Source of the DNA: Lysobacterales bacterium
GTDB taxonomy: Bacteria; Pseudomonadota; Gammaproteobacteria; Xanthomonadales; SZUA-5
Length of the DNA stretch: 64,000 nucleotides
Direction: 5' to 3'
NCBI GenBank assembly: GCA_022844165.1
Contig: JALHMH010000007.1
Span: 1 to 64,000 of the forward strand
Shown here piece by piece: positions 28,911 to 38,006 of this stretch (within the stretch, counting starts at the first letter, position 1; each line of letters opens with the position of its first letter). The position numbers and the translations under genes were made by a program. A model generated the notes under the pieces. The model searched no databases, was not told where the DNA came from, and was given only the letters and a program-made list of their open reading frames with translations.

Positions 28911-30077
28911 CTATCGGCCCGCCAGTGCATCAACGATCTTGACCCGACCAGCCTTGAGCGCAGGCGGCAAACCAACCGCCAACGCCAATGCTGTCATCGC
29001 CAGAAAGGCCTGTAGCCAGACCGCTCCGCTGGCGCGGACGGTGCCAAAGAACTGAGGCGCCTGGGCCGCCAGCCCGGTGATCGCGAAACTCGCCAATAAC
29101 ATGCCGACCAGGGCCCCCAAAGCGCACAGAATGAGCGACTCGATCAGCACCAGCGCCGTGACCGTACCATTGTTGAAGCCGAGCGTTTTCAACACCGCCA
29201 GTTCTGGTATGCGCTCTCGAACGGCCTGCGCCATCGTGTTGCCGGTCAGAATCAGGATGGTGAAGAACACTGCGACAAGAATCAGCGAGACGATTAAGCC
29301 GATATCGCCTATTTGTGCGAAAAAGCCCTTGTTGAAGTCCTTCTCGCTTTGCGTCTTGGTCTCGTTCGGTGAGTTCAGGAATTTGGCGTCGATCGCCTGG
29401 GCAACAGCGTTCGCCTGATCAGGGTCATCAAGTACAACGTTGAAGACGCCAGCAAAGCCGCTTCCGAACTGTGCGGCTTCGGTAAAGTAGGCGTGATTGA
29501 TGTAAACAAGGTTGGTCTGCGCCTGCCATGATTCATCGATACCATCGAAGATTCCAACAATGTCGAACTCCCATGCCATCGAGCCGTCTTTCTTGGGGAA
29601 GATGTTCGATTTGATTGGGATCTTTTGTCCCACCTTCCAACCCTTGCCCTCTGCATTGGCGACGTTTCGGCCGACAATGGCGCCCGTTCGAGTGGTTTTG
29701 AATGCCTCCCATTCGGCGTCCGTCAGTTTCCACTCCGGATACGTGGTGCGCAGGCGCTCGGGATCATTGGCAAAGACAAAGAGCTGCTCGTTCTCGCCCC
29801 ACACGCCGCCAAACCACTGGTCGTGACTGACAGCCTTGACGCCAGGCATTGCCTCGATCTCTGGCAGTAACCGTATTGGCAACGAATCGGTAAATGACAC
29901 CCGCGATTGCACCACCAAACGCGACGCGCCGACGAAATCCGCGCCCGCAGTGAAAAAGACACTCAGCGCCTGTAACAATCCGAATAGCAAAAATGCACAA
30001 ATCAGCGACAACAACGTCAGCCACGCGCGCGTTTTTTTCCGCCAGAGGCTCGACCAGATCAAGTGGAAGTACTTCAT
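28911..30077 (-). CDS. MacB/FtsX-type ABC exporter permease (third gene of operon)
   Basis: The protein has 388 residues in the same four-helix MacB/FtsX layout but is only distantly similar to the permease that follows it. The N-terminus [35 protein letters not shown] is the first membrane helix and [40 protein letters not shown] the FtsX core. One ATPase with two different permeases suggests a heterodimeric pore (ATPase2-permeaseA-permeaseB). The start lies 12 bases downstream of the ATPase stop. The substrate is unknown. Confidence 0.85.
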   Translation of the reverse strand: MKYFHLIWSSLWRKKTRAWLTLLSLICAFLLFGLLQALSVFFTAGADFVGASRLVVQSRVSFTDSLPIRLLPEIEAMPGVKAVSHDQWFGGVWGENEQLFVFANDPERLRTTYPEWKLTDAEWEAFKTTRTGAIVGRNVANAEGKGWKVGQKIPIKSNIFPKKDGSMAWEFDIVGIFDGIDESWQAQTNLVYINHAYFTEAAQFGSGFAGVFNVVLDDPDQANAVAQAIDAKFLNSPNETKTQSEKDFNKGFFAQIGDIGLIVSLILVAVFFTILILTGNTMAQAVRERIPELAVLKTLGFNNGTVTALVLIESLILCALGALVGMLLASFAITGLAAQAPQFFGTVRASGAVWLQAFLAMTALALAVGLPPALKAGRVKIVDALAGR

Positions 30078-30089
30078 TGCTGTACTCCT

Positions 30090-30776
30090 TTATGCGGCTT
30101 GCGCCTGCAGCGTGCCTTTGTCCAGATGCACCGTGCGACTGGCATATTCGGCCGCCTTGGGATCGTGCGTCACCATGACGATCGTCTTGCCGTATTCGCG
30201 ATTCAAACGTTGCAGCAAGGTCAAAATTTCATCCGCGGTCTTGCGATCAAGATCGCCAGTGGGCTCATCGCAAACCAGAAGTTCCGGGTCGCTGACCAGC
30301 GCGCGTGCGATTGCCACTCGCTGTTCCTGACCGCCCGACAGCTCCTTGGGCTTGTGCCGAGCGCGATCCTTCAGCCCGACGATCTCCAGCGCAATGTTGG
30401 CACGCTTCAATCGTTCGCTGCCGCTCATATTGGTGAGCAGCAACGGCAGCTCAACATTGCGCTCGGCTGTGAGCACCGGCAACAAATTATAGAACTGGAA
30501 AACGAAGCCGACATTGCTGGCACGCCATTTCGCCAGCTGACCCGAGTTCATACCGTCAATGCGTTGGCCACCAATGCTGATCTCCCCGCCGGTGGGCTGA
30601 TCGAGGCCACCGATCAGGTTGAGCAGCGTCGTCTTGCCCGAACCCGAAGGGCCCATCAGCGCCACGAAATCACCCTTCGGAATGTCGAGGGACAGGTTGT
30701 GCAGTACTTCGACTTTCTGCTTGCCCCGGGTGTAGTTCTTGATCACATTCTTGACGCGAATCAGGACATCGCTCAT
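30090..30776 (-). CDS. ABC exporter ATP-binding protein (MacB/LolD-like)
   Basis: This is a 228-residue nucleotide-binding subunit. Walker A is [21 protein letters not shown], signature [15 protein letters not shown], Walker [13 protein letters not shown], and the H-loop is MVTHD. It belongs to the MacB/LolD/FtsE group that pairs with FtsX-type permeases. The stand-alone form, rather than a fusion to the permease as in E. coli MacB, fits the two separate permease genes that follow. The 122-base gap to the adaptor gene upstream shows no clear promoter. Confidence 0.92.
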   Translation of the reverse strand: MSDVLIRVKNVIKNYTRGKQKVEVLHNLSLDIPKGDFVALMGPSGSGKTTLLNLIGGLDQPTGGEISIGGQRIDGMNSGQLAKWRASNVGFVFQFYNLLPVLTAERNVELPLLLTNMSGSERLKRANIALEIVGLKDRARHKPKELSGGQEQRVAIARALVSDPELLVCDEPTGDLDRKTADEILTLLQRLNREYGKTIVMVTHDPKAAEYASRTVHLDKGTLQAQAA

Positions 30777-30898
30777 GGCTGTACCCTTCTACTTTCGATT
30801 GGCGGTGGCTCGGTTTGGCTGTTGCTTCCTCCCCCGATGTCCGGGGAAGGTTGAAACGTTCTGCGCAACGATCGTGGGCTTACTGACTTGGCCGCCGT

Positions 30899-32122
30899 TT
30901 ATCGGGCAGCCACGGCGTCTCCATCCGCCAGCGCTTCAGGAGGCGAGACGATCACGGTGTCGCCGGGCGCAAGCCCGGCGGTAATGTTGCGAAAGTCGGC
31001 GATTTTTGCGCCCGCGGTCACCGGGTTGCTGCGTGCCTTACCCGCATCGACGGTAAACACCATCGATTGCCCGGCGCGCTCAACCACAGCGGCATTCGGC
31101 ACCAGTACCCCATTCAGTTGCGGCCGTGGTGCGGCGTTTTCCGCCTGCGGCTCCAAAAAGCGCACACGAACCCCCATGTCGGGGACGATGCGCGCATCCT
31201 TCTCGTTCAAGGCAACGCGCACGCGGACCGTGGCTTTGGTGCGATCTGCGGCGGGAATGACGGCGATCACGCGCCCCCGAATGCGCCATTCCGGGTAAGC
31301 GTTCAAGGTCGCCTCGACGGGCATATCGCTTTGCACGCGGCCAATAAAAGACTCGTTGACATCCACCTCCACCTCCAACGAATCCATATCGACAATGGTA
31401 CCGATGCCAGTTCGCGTGAAACCGCCACCGGCTGAAATCGGCGAGATCATTTCGCCGGGCTGCGCCGCTTTGGCGACCACGATGCCGGCAAACGGTGCGC
31501 GAATTGTGGTGTCGTCGAGCGCCACCTGGCTCAGAGCCAGCGCTCGTTGCGACACATCGATACTGCGCCGCTGACTGGTCAGGCGCGCGATCAGCGCAGC
31601 CACTTGCGATTGCGCGCTGTCGAGCGCGGCTGCGCTGGCCAGTTTGCGCCTGACGAGTTCCTGCTGGCGGCCAAGTTCAGCGCGCGCAAGCCGCAGGTTG
31701 ACCTCCGTCTCCGTCAGCTGCGATCGAGAATTTTCCAACTGTGCCTGACCCAGCGCGTAGTCAGCCCGCTGTACGGTGTCGTCCAGCGTGGCCATGATCT
31801 GCCCGGCTTCGACCCGCATGCCTTCTTCGATCAGCACCTCGCGCACTTTGCCGGTGATCTTCGCAGATACCGTTGCCTGTCGGCGCGCCACCACATAGCC
31901 CGAGGCATCCAACACAGAACCCGACGACCCGGACTGGGCCGCAGACGACGCCAACGCGGTTTCGACGATCGTCGGGCCGGTGCCGCGACTAAACCACCAG
32001 CCTGCCGTACCGATTCCCACAACCACCGCGGCGGCCACTATCCACCGAACTGGACTCGCTTGTGTGGTTTGCCGTTCATCCCGCGCGATTTTGAGTTGCC
32101 CTAACAGATCGCCCTGACTCAT
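30899..32122 (-). CDS. Periplasmic adaptor (membrane-fusion) subunit of the ABC exporter
   Basis: A 407-residue HlyD/MacA-type adaptor. An inner-membrane helix (WIVAAAVVVGIGTAGWWF, about 27-44) is followed by a biotinyl-lipoyl half (SAKITGKVREVLIEEGMRVEAGQIMATLD), a long alpha-hairpin (ADYALGQAQLENSRSQLTETEVNLRLARAEL), the second lipoyl half (IRAPFAGIVVAKAAQPGEMIS) and beta-barrel domains. It should connect the MacB-like transporter to an outer-membrane channel, probably TolC. I chose ATG 32122 rather than the longer frame from 32203. It heads the four-gene operon, and no TolC gene is in this cluster. Confidence 0.87.
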   Translation of the reverse strand: MSQGDLLGQLKIARDERQTTQASPVRWIVAAAVVVGIGTAGWWFSRGTGPTIVETALASSAAQSGSSGSVLDASGYVVARRQATVSAKITGKVREVLIEEGMRVEAGQIMATLDDTVQRADYALGQAQLENSRSQLTETEVNLRLARAELGRQQELVRRKLASAAALDSAQSQVAALIARLTSQRRSIDVSQRALALSQVALDDTTIRAPFAGIVVAKAAQPGEMISPISAGGGFTRTGIGTIVDMDSLEVEVDVNESFIGRVQSDMPVEATLNAYPEWRIRGRVIAVIPAADRTKATVRVRVALNEKDARIVPDMGVRVRFLEPQAENAAPRPQLNGVLVPNAAVVERAGQSMVFTVDAGKARSNPVTAGAKIADFRNITAGLAPGDTVIVSPPEALADGDAVAAR

Positions 32123-32558
32123 CGCTTCGTTAACCCTGACTTGGATGGTGCAATGCTCGCACGCAGCGCGTTGCGCTGCCGTGTAACAAGACTCGCTCAA
32201 CACTTTGTGCTCTTGTAGTGACTAACGTCATTCGAGCGCATGCGTTGTCGCCGGGCTCAGCCAGACTGTCGGGCGAAACGCCGATCAGCAACGGAACCCC
32301 GGCTGCACCCAAAACCGAGTGAAATGCCAAGGCCCGTGCGTAAAGTGAACGGTCGAAACGACGCCACTGGCGGCTCTCCGCGAGACGACTTGTCCGTCTC
32401 CACAATGAGCAGGCCCTGCTCATCTCGCTGAGCCGCTCGGGCGCATATTGACAAACTACCGCCCCATTGTGCTCTGTCGCGGCCGAACAGACTTCCGCTT
32501 GCCTTTTCGATTGTCATCGACCCATTGAAGCCGCTACTATTACCGGCTCGTTCGAATT
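32123..32558. other. 436-base region between the exporter operon and tRNA-Ser
   Basis: No convincing gene lies here. The right end contains the tRNA-Ser promoter. The left part is the upstream region of the exporter operon on the other strand; I see no clear sigma-70 boxes there. Confidence 0.6.
32511..32540 (+). promoter_or_regulatory. tRNA-Ser promoter
   Basis: TTGTCA (32511-32516), an 18-base spacer and TACTAT (32535-32540) form a good sigma-70 promoter. It predicts transcription from about 32547, 12 bases before the mature tRNA 5' end. Confidence 0.6.
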
Positions 32559-32651
32559 GGAGAGATGTCCGAGCGGTTGAAGGAGCACGCCTGGAAAGTG
32601 TGTAAACGGCTAAACCCCGTTTCGAGGGTTCGAATCCCTCTCTCTCCGCCA
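32559..32651 (+). tRNA. tRNA-Ser (anticodon GGA)
   Basis: The 93-base gene, CCA included, folds as a class II tRNA. The acceptor stem GGAGAGA pairs with TCTCTCC (32641-32647) followed by G and CCA. The anticodon arm CACGC-CTGGAAA-GTGTG carries anticodon GGA, which reads UCC and UCU serine codons. The long variable arm (AACGGCTAAACCCCGTT) is the serine identity element. The T arm GAGGGTTCGAATCCCTC is canonical. Confidence 0.97.
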
Positions 32652-32688
32652 GTTCAATTGAGATTGCGCTTTGGCAATCAACGCTTAT

Positions 32689-32800
32689 GGCGGCCCTTGT
32701 CGGTCCCCTCGCGTCATAAGGTCGCTAACCCCGCCAGGCCCGGAAGGGAGCAACGGTCGCGATTGCAGTGAGCGCCGGGGTGTGGCTGGCAAGGGTTGCC
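32689..32800 (+). ncRNA. ffs: Signal recognition particle RNA (4.5S)
   Basis: The core CCAGGCCCGGAAGGGAGCA is the universally conserved SRP domain IV tetraloop (GGAA) and symmetric loop that binds Ffh. Flanking arms pair: GGCGGCCCTTG at the 5' end with CAAGGGTTGCC at the 3' end using two G-U pairs. The 112-base length suits the short bacterial form. It lies 37 bases after tRNA-Ser, and the two are probably transcribed together. Ends are inferred from the outer helix. Confidence 0.95.
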
Positions 32801-32914
32801 ACCTGTTCGAGTCGTTTGCACGACAATCGTCCTGACGAAAATAACTCCGATAACTTCTGGGACACGACACCTACTTGCATAACCCCCGATTGTACTCAGA
32901 GGCGATTGGCGCGC

Positions 32915-33310
32915 TCAGCGCCAGGCGCGAACCGCAGTAATAGCCAACGCTATTGTGAAGATGAGCAACGCCGCGATGGGCGATGTCAAAGGCCTCGAAA
33001 GTGCAGGAAAGCACTTTCTCAACATCGTGCTATCGCCATCACTACGGACTCTGATCGACAAAGCCCGTGGCGGCTCGACGCAACTCCGTCGCGCCGAGGC
33101 TGCGATGTAATTCCTGCTCGGCGGTGCGAAGAGCTGAGTCGCGGAATTGACGTTGCTGTCGATCTCAAAGCGCTGCCCGTTCGCTTCCTGCTGAATCCAC
33201 CGCGCATCTTCCTTCAGATAGATGTGACCGGCACGGCCATACCTTTGTGCTTCGACACTGCTCGCACCGGCAAGAAGGATGACTGTGACGGCTAATGGGA
33301 TTGAGGACAA
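32915..33310 (-). CDS. Small hypothetical envelope protein
   Basis: The frame encodes 131 residues from a TTG. The N-terminus (MSSIPLAVTVILLAGASSVEA) is a signal peptide, followed by a short soluble stretch with VYLKEDARWI-like sequence (HIYLKEDARWIQQEANGQRF). A hydrophobic C-terminal helix (SPIAALLIFTIALAITAV) then ends in RAWR. This looks like a periplasmic domain tethered to the inner membrane by its C-terminus. I do not recognise the family. It lies 101 bases downstream of the OXA-like pseudoenzyme gene on the same strand and may be co-transcribed with it. The start is uncertain. Confidence 0.45.
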   Translation of the reverse strand: MSSIPLAVTVILLAGASSVEAQRYGRAGHIYLKEDARWIQQEANGQRFEIDSNVNSATQLFAPPSRNYIAASARRSCVEPPRALSIRVRSDGDSTMLRKCFPALSRPLTSPIAALLIFTIALAITAVRAWR

Positions 33311-33411
33311 GAACGCAGTCGCCTGACTGGCATCCGATTGCGGTTACGCGGCCAACAGGGAAGATAGAGGAGTTTTCGCCGCCTTCTAACTTCCTCGAGG
33401 TGTAGCGCTTG

Positions 33412-34335
33412 TTAGCGCTGTGGTGCCGTTGGCTTTGCTGGTTTAACTGGTTTGGCCGGTTTGCCCGGCTTGGGCTGAACCGGTTCGGACGTCGCCGGCG
33501 GCGACGCGCTGGTCGCAACGGTAGGTGCGGTCGCTGCGGGGGGCAATGGGATGAAACCCATCTCGGCCATCGCTCCACGCACGATGTCGAGTCGCGCGGT
33601 GCCGAAATCGGCGACCGCCTTGGCGTCGATGTTCATGGCGTAGTACCACACTTTGCCGGGTCGTTCGACGAAGCCGATTAACCATCCCAGGTACTTGGTA
33701 CCAGTCGCGTCATGGGCGCAGGTGCCGGGCATGCCGTAAATGGTGTAGTCCGGCGTGCGTTCCTGGACCATGGCCTCTTTAACGAGCTTGGTTGCGTTGG
33801 GCGAAAAGCCCAGGCGGCCTTCGCGAAATCCGCGCACAAAGTCGACTTGTTCAAGACCGGTGATCCGCAATGAACTGGTGTTCCAGAATTTGTCGAGCCC
33901 GCCGCTGATATCGGCATTTCCGTACTTGATGCGCTTCAGGTGTTGCGCCAATTTGACGTTACCGATCCGTGTCGACAACTCGCCGGCATACCAGGGTACC
34001 GAATCTCTGAGCGCCGATTCGAAGGTGTGGTCGCGCCGCCATACTTCTGGCCAGGTCGACGCCGCCGGGTGTTTGTTTGGATCGAAAACGATTTTCGTCG
34101 TGTTGTCTTTGATCGCGCCTGTACCGAGCGCAATCGCCGTATGCGGCCACAAATAAGTCTCGCAGGGCGTCAGTCGCTCCGCCAGTCGCGGCGTATTGAC
34201 ACGAAACGACAGCTTGGTTTGTGCATCATAAATTTCCAAAGCGCCGTAACGACCCTTGAACTGGCCGGAGAGCATCGCCGCGTGTGCGGCAGAACTGGAA
34301 AACAGTGCGGCGAGAAACAAGGCAGTGCGAAACAT
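33412..34335 (-). CDS. Class D beta-lactamase-like pseudoenzyme, secreted
   Basis: This 307-residue protein has a signal peptide (MFRTALFLAALFSSSAAHAA) and a penicillin-binding fold that aligns by eye with OXA-10 and OXA-48 along residues 45-262: LTPCETYLWPHTAIALGTG, YGNADISGGLDKFW, SLRITGLEQVDF and VWYYAMNID. The catalytic motifs are lost: the STFK serine and lysine are E59 and L62, KTG is MPG (202-204) and SxV is SVP (112-114); YGN (138-140) is kept. It should not hydrolyse beta-lactams. The only two cysteines, C58 and C206, flank the former active site. A Pro/Lys-rich tail (270-307) follows. Role unknown: perhaps ligand binding or structural. Confidence 0.75.
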   Translation of the reverse strand: MFRTALFLAALFSSSAAHAAMLSGQFKGRYGALEIYDAQTKLSFRVNTPRLAERLTPCETYLWPHTAIALGTGAIKDNTTKIVFDPNKHPAASTWPEVWRRDHTFESALRDSVPWYAGELSTRIGNVKLAQHLKRIKYGNADISGGLDKFWNTSSLRITGLEQVDFVRGFREGRLGFSPNATKLVKEAMVQERTPDYTIYGMPGTCAHDATGTKYLGWLIGFVERPGKVWYYAMNIDAKAVADFGTARLDIVRGAMAEMGFIPLPPAATAPTVATSASPPATSEPVQPKPGKPAKPVKPAKPTAPQR

Positions 34336-34503
34336 GGGATCAGTCGGGCCTGTCGATTCGGAGGGGCGCTGGCGAGTCGTTGAATGACGCGCAACGCATT
34401 CGCGGATTCTAACCCCGTGCAGTTTGAATCACCTACTGCGCGGGCAGATGGCGACGTTGAACCTAACCCACTATTCTCTGCGCGCCCAGGCATCAGCCCG
34501 ACC

Positions 34504-36474
34504 ATGCTCAATCCGCAACAACTCGCTGCCGTCGAATATCTTGCCGGACCCTTGCTCGTGCTTGCTGGCGCTGGCTCAGGAAAAACGCGGGTCATCACCG
34601 AAAAAATCGCGCGGTTGTTGAAGACCGGCTTGTACTTGCCGAACGAGATCGCCGCCATCACGTTCACCAACAAAGCGGCACGTGAAATGCAAGCGCGCAT
34701 TGGCAAAGCGGCAGGCGCACAAACGGTCGAAGGGCTCACGATCAGCACGTTTCACGCATTGGGTTTGCGGCTCCTGGAGCGCGAGTGCACGGCCGTCGGT
34801 TTGCGGCGCGGCTTCTCGATACTCGGCGAGGACGATGCGCGTACGCTGATCAAGGACCTGGCGCCGGCCGGCACCGGCAATGAGCAACTGGACGCCATGC
34901 GCGCACTGATTGGTCGCGCCAAGAATGCCGGGCTTGATGCCACGCAGGCGTTGGCGGCGGCGGGCTCGCCGCGGGAGCGCGCGGCGGCGGAGCTGTATGC
35001 GTTGTACCAGCAACGACTTCTGGCATTCAATGCGGTCGACTTCGACGATCTGATCGCATTGCCAGTGCGCCTGTTGTCCAATGACGATGAGCGCCGCCAA
35101 CGATGGCAGCAGCGCTGGCGTTACCTGCTGGTCGACGAATACCAGGACACCAACGATGCCCAGTATCGACTCTTGAAGCTGCTGGTGGGCGAGCGCGGCG
35201 CGTTCACGGCGGTCGGCGACGACGACCAGTCGATCTACGCCTGGCGGGGGGCGAACCCTGAGAACCTGGCGAACATCGGCAAAGATTTTCCGGCACTGAA
35301 GGTCGTCAAACTCGAACAGAACTACCGATGTGCGCAACGCATCCTGCGGCTCGCCAATCGACTGATTGCGAACAATCCGCATGTGCACGAGAAAAAACTG
35401 TGGAGCGCGCTGCCCGAAGGCGATCCGATTCGCATCGTCGCGCGATCCAGCGATAGCGATGAAGCCGAGTTCGTCGCGGCGGAAGTCAACCATCGGAAGC
35501 TGGTCGAGCGCGGTTCGCCGTCCGACTTCGCCGTGTTGTTCCGCGGGAATCATCAAGCGCGTGCTCTGGAACTGGCGTTGCGCGCGCTGAAAATCCCTTA
35601 CCACTTGTCGGGTGCGACGTCGTTCTTCGATCGCCAAGAGATCAAAGATGTGATGGCCTATCTGCGACTGCTGGCAAATCCCGACGATGACGCCGCATTT
35701 GTGCGCGCCGCGACGACGCCCAGACGCGACATCGGCACCACGTCGCTCGAAAAACTCGCCGCTGCCGCACGTCACGGCGCACATTCGTTGAGCGCCGCCG
35801 CGGCTAACAGCGCCGCGCTCGCAACGCTCGCACCACGCGCGGCGCGTGCCCTGGCCAGTTTTCACCAGCATTTGCTCGGATGGCGCAGCGCCGCCCAAAC
35901 GCTCAAGCCGCGCGCATTGATCGAGAAGATCATCGCCGAGACCCAGCTCAAACAACATTGGCGCCAGGAAGCGAAGGCACCCGATGCAGCGCTGCGGCGC
36001 GAAGCTCAGGTCGATGCCTTTCTCGAGTGGGTGGGCGAGCGCCGCGAAACTCAGCTCAGTGCATTACTGACGCAGCTCATGCTCGACAGTCAGGACAGCG
36101 ACCCGGGCAATCGTGTGCGCTTAATGACTCTGCACAGCGCCAAGGGCCTTGAGTTCCGGCACGTGTTCCTCGTCGGCTGTGAGGATGGATTGTTGCCGCA
36201 CGTTTCGTCGCTGGACGAGGGCCGCGAAGATGAAGAGCGGCGTTTGTTCTATGTCGGCATTACCCGCGCCAAAGAAACGCTGACGCTAAGCTGGTGCCGC
36301 TCGCGCAGCCGCTACGGACGCGAAGAAGCGTGCACACCGTCGCGATTCCTCAAGGAACTCCCTGAAGACGACGTGCGCCACTCAGGACAGAACCCCGGGA
36401 ACCAGAGCGCCGAAGACAAGCAACGCGCTGCGCGCCCGCATCTGGATGCCATCAAGGCATTGCTCGGCGCTTGA
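34504..36474 (+). CDS. rep: ATP-dependent DNA helicase Rep
   Basis: Rep (656 residues; E. coli 673) is a superfamily 1A 3'-5' helicase that removes proteins ahead of the replication fork. Seen in order: MLNPQQLAAVEYLAGPLLVLAGAGSGKTRV (Q motif and Walker A), FTNKAAREMQAR (Ia), LVDEYQDTN (II), VGDDDQSIYAWRGA (III), LEQNYRC (IV), MTLHSAKGLEF (V) and YVGITRAKETL (VI). The choice between Rep and UvrD/PcrA rests on length and the short C-terminus. The frame opens at 34384, but the start at 34504 matches Rep's N-terminus. Confidence 0.93.
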   Translation: MLNPQQLAAVEYLAGPLLVLAGAGSGKTRVITEKIARLLKTGLYLPNEIAAITFTNKAAREMQARIGKAAGAQTVEGLTISTFHALGLRLLERECTAVGLRRGFSILGEDDARTLIKDLAPAGTGNEQLDAMRALIGRAKNAGLDATQALAAAGSPRERAAAELYALYQQRLLAFNAVDFDDLIALPVRLLSNDDERRQRWQQRWRYLLVDEYQDTNDAQYRLLKLLVGERGAFTAVGDDDQSIYAWRGANPENLANIGKDFPALKVVKLEQNYRCAQRILRLANRLIANNPHVHEKKLWSALPEGDPIRIVARSSDSDEAEFVAAEVNHRKLVERGSPSDFAVLFRGNHQARALELALRALKIPYHLSGATSFFDRQEIKDVMAYLRLLANPDDDAAFVRAATTPRRDIGTTSLEKLAAAARHGAHSLSAAAANSAALATLAPRAARALASFHQHLLGWRSAAQTLKPRALIEKIIAETQLKQHWRQEAKAPDAALRREAQVDAFLEWVGERRETQLSALLTQLMLDSQDSDPGNRVRLMTLHSAKGLEFRHVFLVGCEDGLLPHVSSLDEGREDEERRLFYVGITRAKETLTLSWCRSRSRYGREEACTPSRFLKELPEDDVRHSGQNPGNQSAEDKQRAARPHLDAIKALLGA

Positions 36475-36664
36475 GGTTTTGCTGCGTAGGCGCAATGCGC
36501 TTCGATCGCTTCAGATTGGCCGTAAGAATTCCCGGATCGAAGAACTGCGCTGCCATGGCGAACACCACAGAAAGCGCAGAACTTCCAAACGTTATGCGGT
36601 CTTCAACCATGACGCAGGCGCTCCGCCGACTTGCAGTCAGTTCGCGGGGCTATCCCAAAGACCG

Positions 36665-37909
36665 CTAACCGCCCGTTGTGATTGCTGGCTCTGAGGTTGG
36701 AGCAGCGGCTTCCGTCGCAACCGGCGGTGCCGCGTTGGGATCCGGCAGGCCGAGCGGCAGAAACACGCGTGTCACCTCGACCATTTCCGGTTCCGCATCG
36801 GCTGCGTCTTCCGCTGTTGCCGCCTCTGCGACAGCTGCGTCGGCTGGCGCCGCATCGGCCGGCGGCGCGCCATCGGGCGCTGCCGACGCATCGGCAGGTG
36901 CGGCCTCCGTGGCGAGAACTGCGGGGCGATCCGGTAGGAACTCTTCGATCGGCTTGGCGCGTGGATCGAAAGCCATGCCGAAGATGGTCGCGTACGCCTG
37001 AAGTTTTTCAAAGGTGACATTGCTGCGGCGACGCTCGCCGACATGTTCGGCGACCAACATGCTGCCACCTGGCGTCTGCACCGCCTGAATATCGTCGCGC
37101 ATAGGGACATCGTTGCGATCGACAGGAACGGTGACATCGAATGCCAGACGATAACGTTCCTTGAGAGTGACCTGAACCTGCGCCGGGCCAGTAATGTTGA
37201 TGTTGCTGCGCGTCGCGAACGCTGATAGCGCTTTCATCGTGTCCGCCACGCCAGCGTTCAGATCGGGGAACTCGGTGGCGCTATACACCTCAACAAGACC
37301 GCTCAACTTCAAAGCCGGTTGCGACAAAATCTCTTGCTGTGCGATTTGAATATCGCTGTAGTCGCGAGCGTAGGCACTGGATTCAACCAGGGCCTTAAAG
37401 CGCATCAACCCGTACTGGAAATCCGCCCCAACCGAAGAGTCCAAATAGCGTCCCTTGATCCTTTCGATCGGATTGGCGCCTAGTTCCACGTCGTACGCCC
37501 AGGTCACCTTGACGCCAAGATCGGAGGGCTCGACTTGGTAAGAGATCGAGCCGGTGCGCCCACCGGTCACCACCTGCGTCATTTTGATCGAACTGGTGGG
37601 CGTGCTTTCGATGATCTCGAGATGACCGGCGCCAATATCCGGGTTGCCCGACCATTCCATTCGTGCGCCTTGGCCGCGATCCGGACCCGCGAACGTGAAA
37701 CTGGCCGCAGGGTCCTTCTTCGCCCAGGGCGACCACTCGTTGAAGCGCTTGAAGCTGTTCAACACATCGAAAATGTGGCTCGACGGCCGCTCGATGATGA
37801 TCGACCTTTCGACATGACCATGGCCGCCGCCCGGCAAAAACAAGCCGATCAACAGCAGAACGACGATGGTCAAGATGACCGCGAGCACAAACTCAATGAG
37901 TGAACGCAT
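36665..37909 (-). CDS. Membrane-anchored SRPBCC plus GyrI-like protein with Ala/Pro/Asp-rich tail
   Basis: The 414-residue protein has a membrane helix at 5-25. Residues about 33-175 are a START/SRPBCC (polyketide cyclase-like) ligand-binding domain: IERPSSHIFDVLNSFKRFNEWSPW is its classic start. Residues about 180-325 resemble a GyrI-like effector-binding domain, ending KLQAYATIFGMAFDPRAKPIEEFLPD. A disordered tail of about 95 residues, rich in A, P, D and E, follows. The two ligand-binding folds and the tail probably face the periplasm. The ligand is unknown; lipids or cationic amphiphiles are plausible. The family pair is recalled from domain appearance only. Confidence 0.7.
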   Translation of the reverse strand: MRSLIEFVLAVILTIVVLLLIGLFLPGGGHGHVERSIIIERPSSHIFDVLNSFKRFNEWSPWAKKDPAASFTFAGPDRGQGARMEWSGNPDIGAGHLEIIESTPTSSIKMTQVVTGGRTGSISYQVEPSDLGVKVTWAYDVELGANPIERIKGRYLDSSVGADFQYGLMRFKALVESSAYARDYSDIQIAQQEILSQPALKLSGLVEVYSATEFPDLNAGVADTMKALSAFATRSNINITGPAQVQVTLKERYRLAFDVTVPVDRNDVPMRDDIQAVQTPGGSMLVAEHVGERRRSNVTFEKLQAYATIFGMAFDPRAKPIEEFLPDRPAVLATEAAPADASAAPDGAPPADAAPADAAVAEAATAEDAADAEPEMVEVTRVFLPLGLPDPNAAPPVATEAAAPTSEPAITTGG

Positions 37910-38006
37910 CCGACAACTCCCAAGTATTCAACGAGCGCTTCATGCGCCCGCAAGACGCGAAATGCTAATAGTTCTGAGGCTTCAGCGCCACGGCGTTAAT
38001 AAAAAC

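Noticed and set aside
33412..34335. Active class D beta-lactamase resistance gene
   Set aside because: The catalytic serine and lysine of STFK and the lysine of KTG are all replaced, so enzymatic resistance is not supported.
34576..35958. Long minus-strand frame opposite rep
   Set aside because: It is antisense to an intact helicase with all motifs; the frame has no protein-like character.
36475..36664. Small gene between rep and the SRPBCC protein
   Set aside because: Short frames exist on the plus strand but without SD, domain or protein-like composition.
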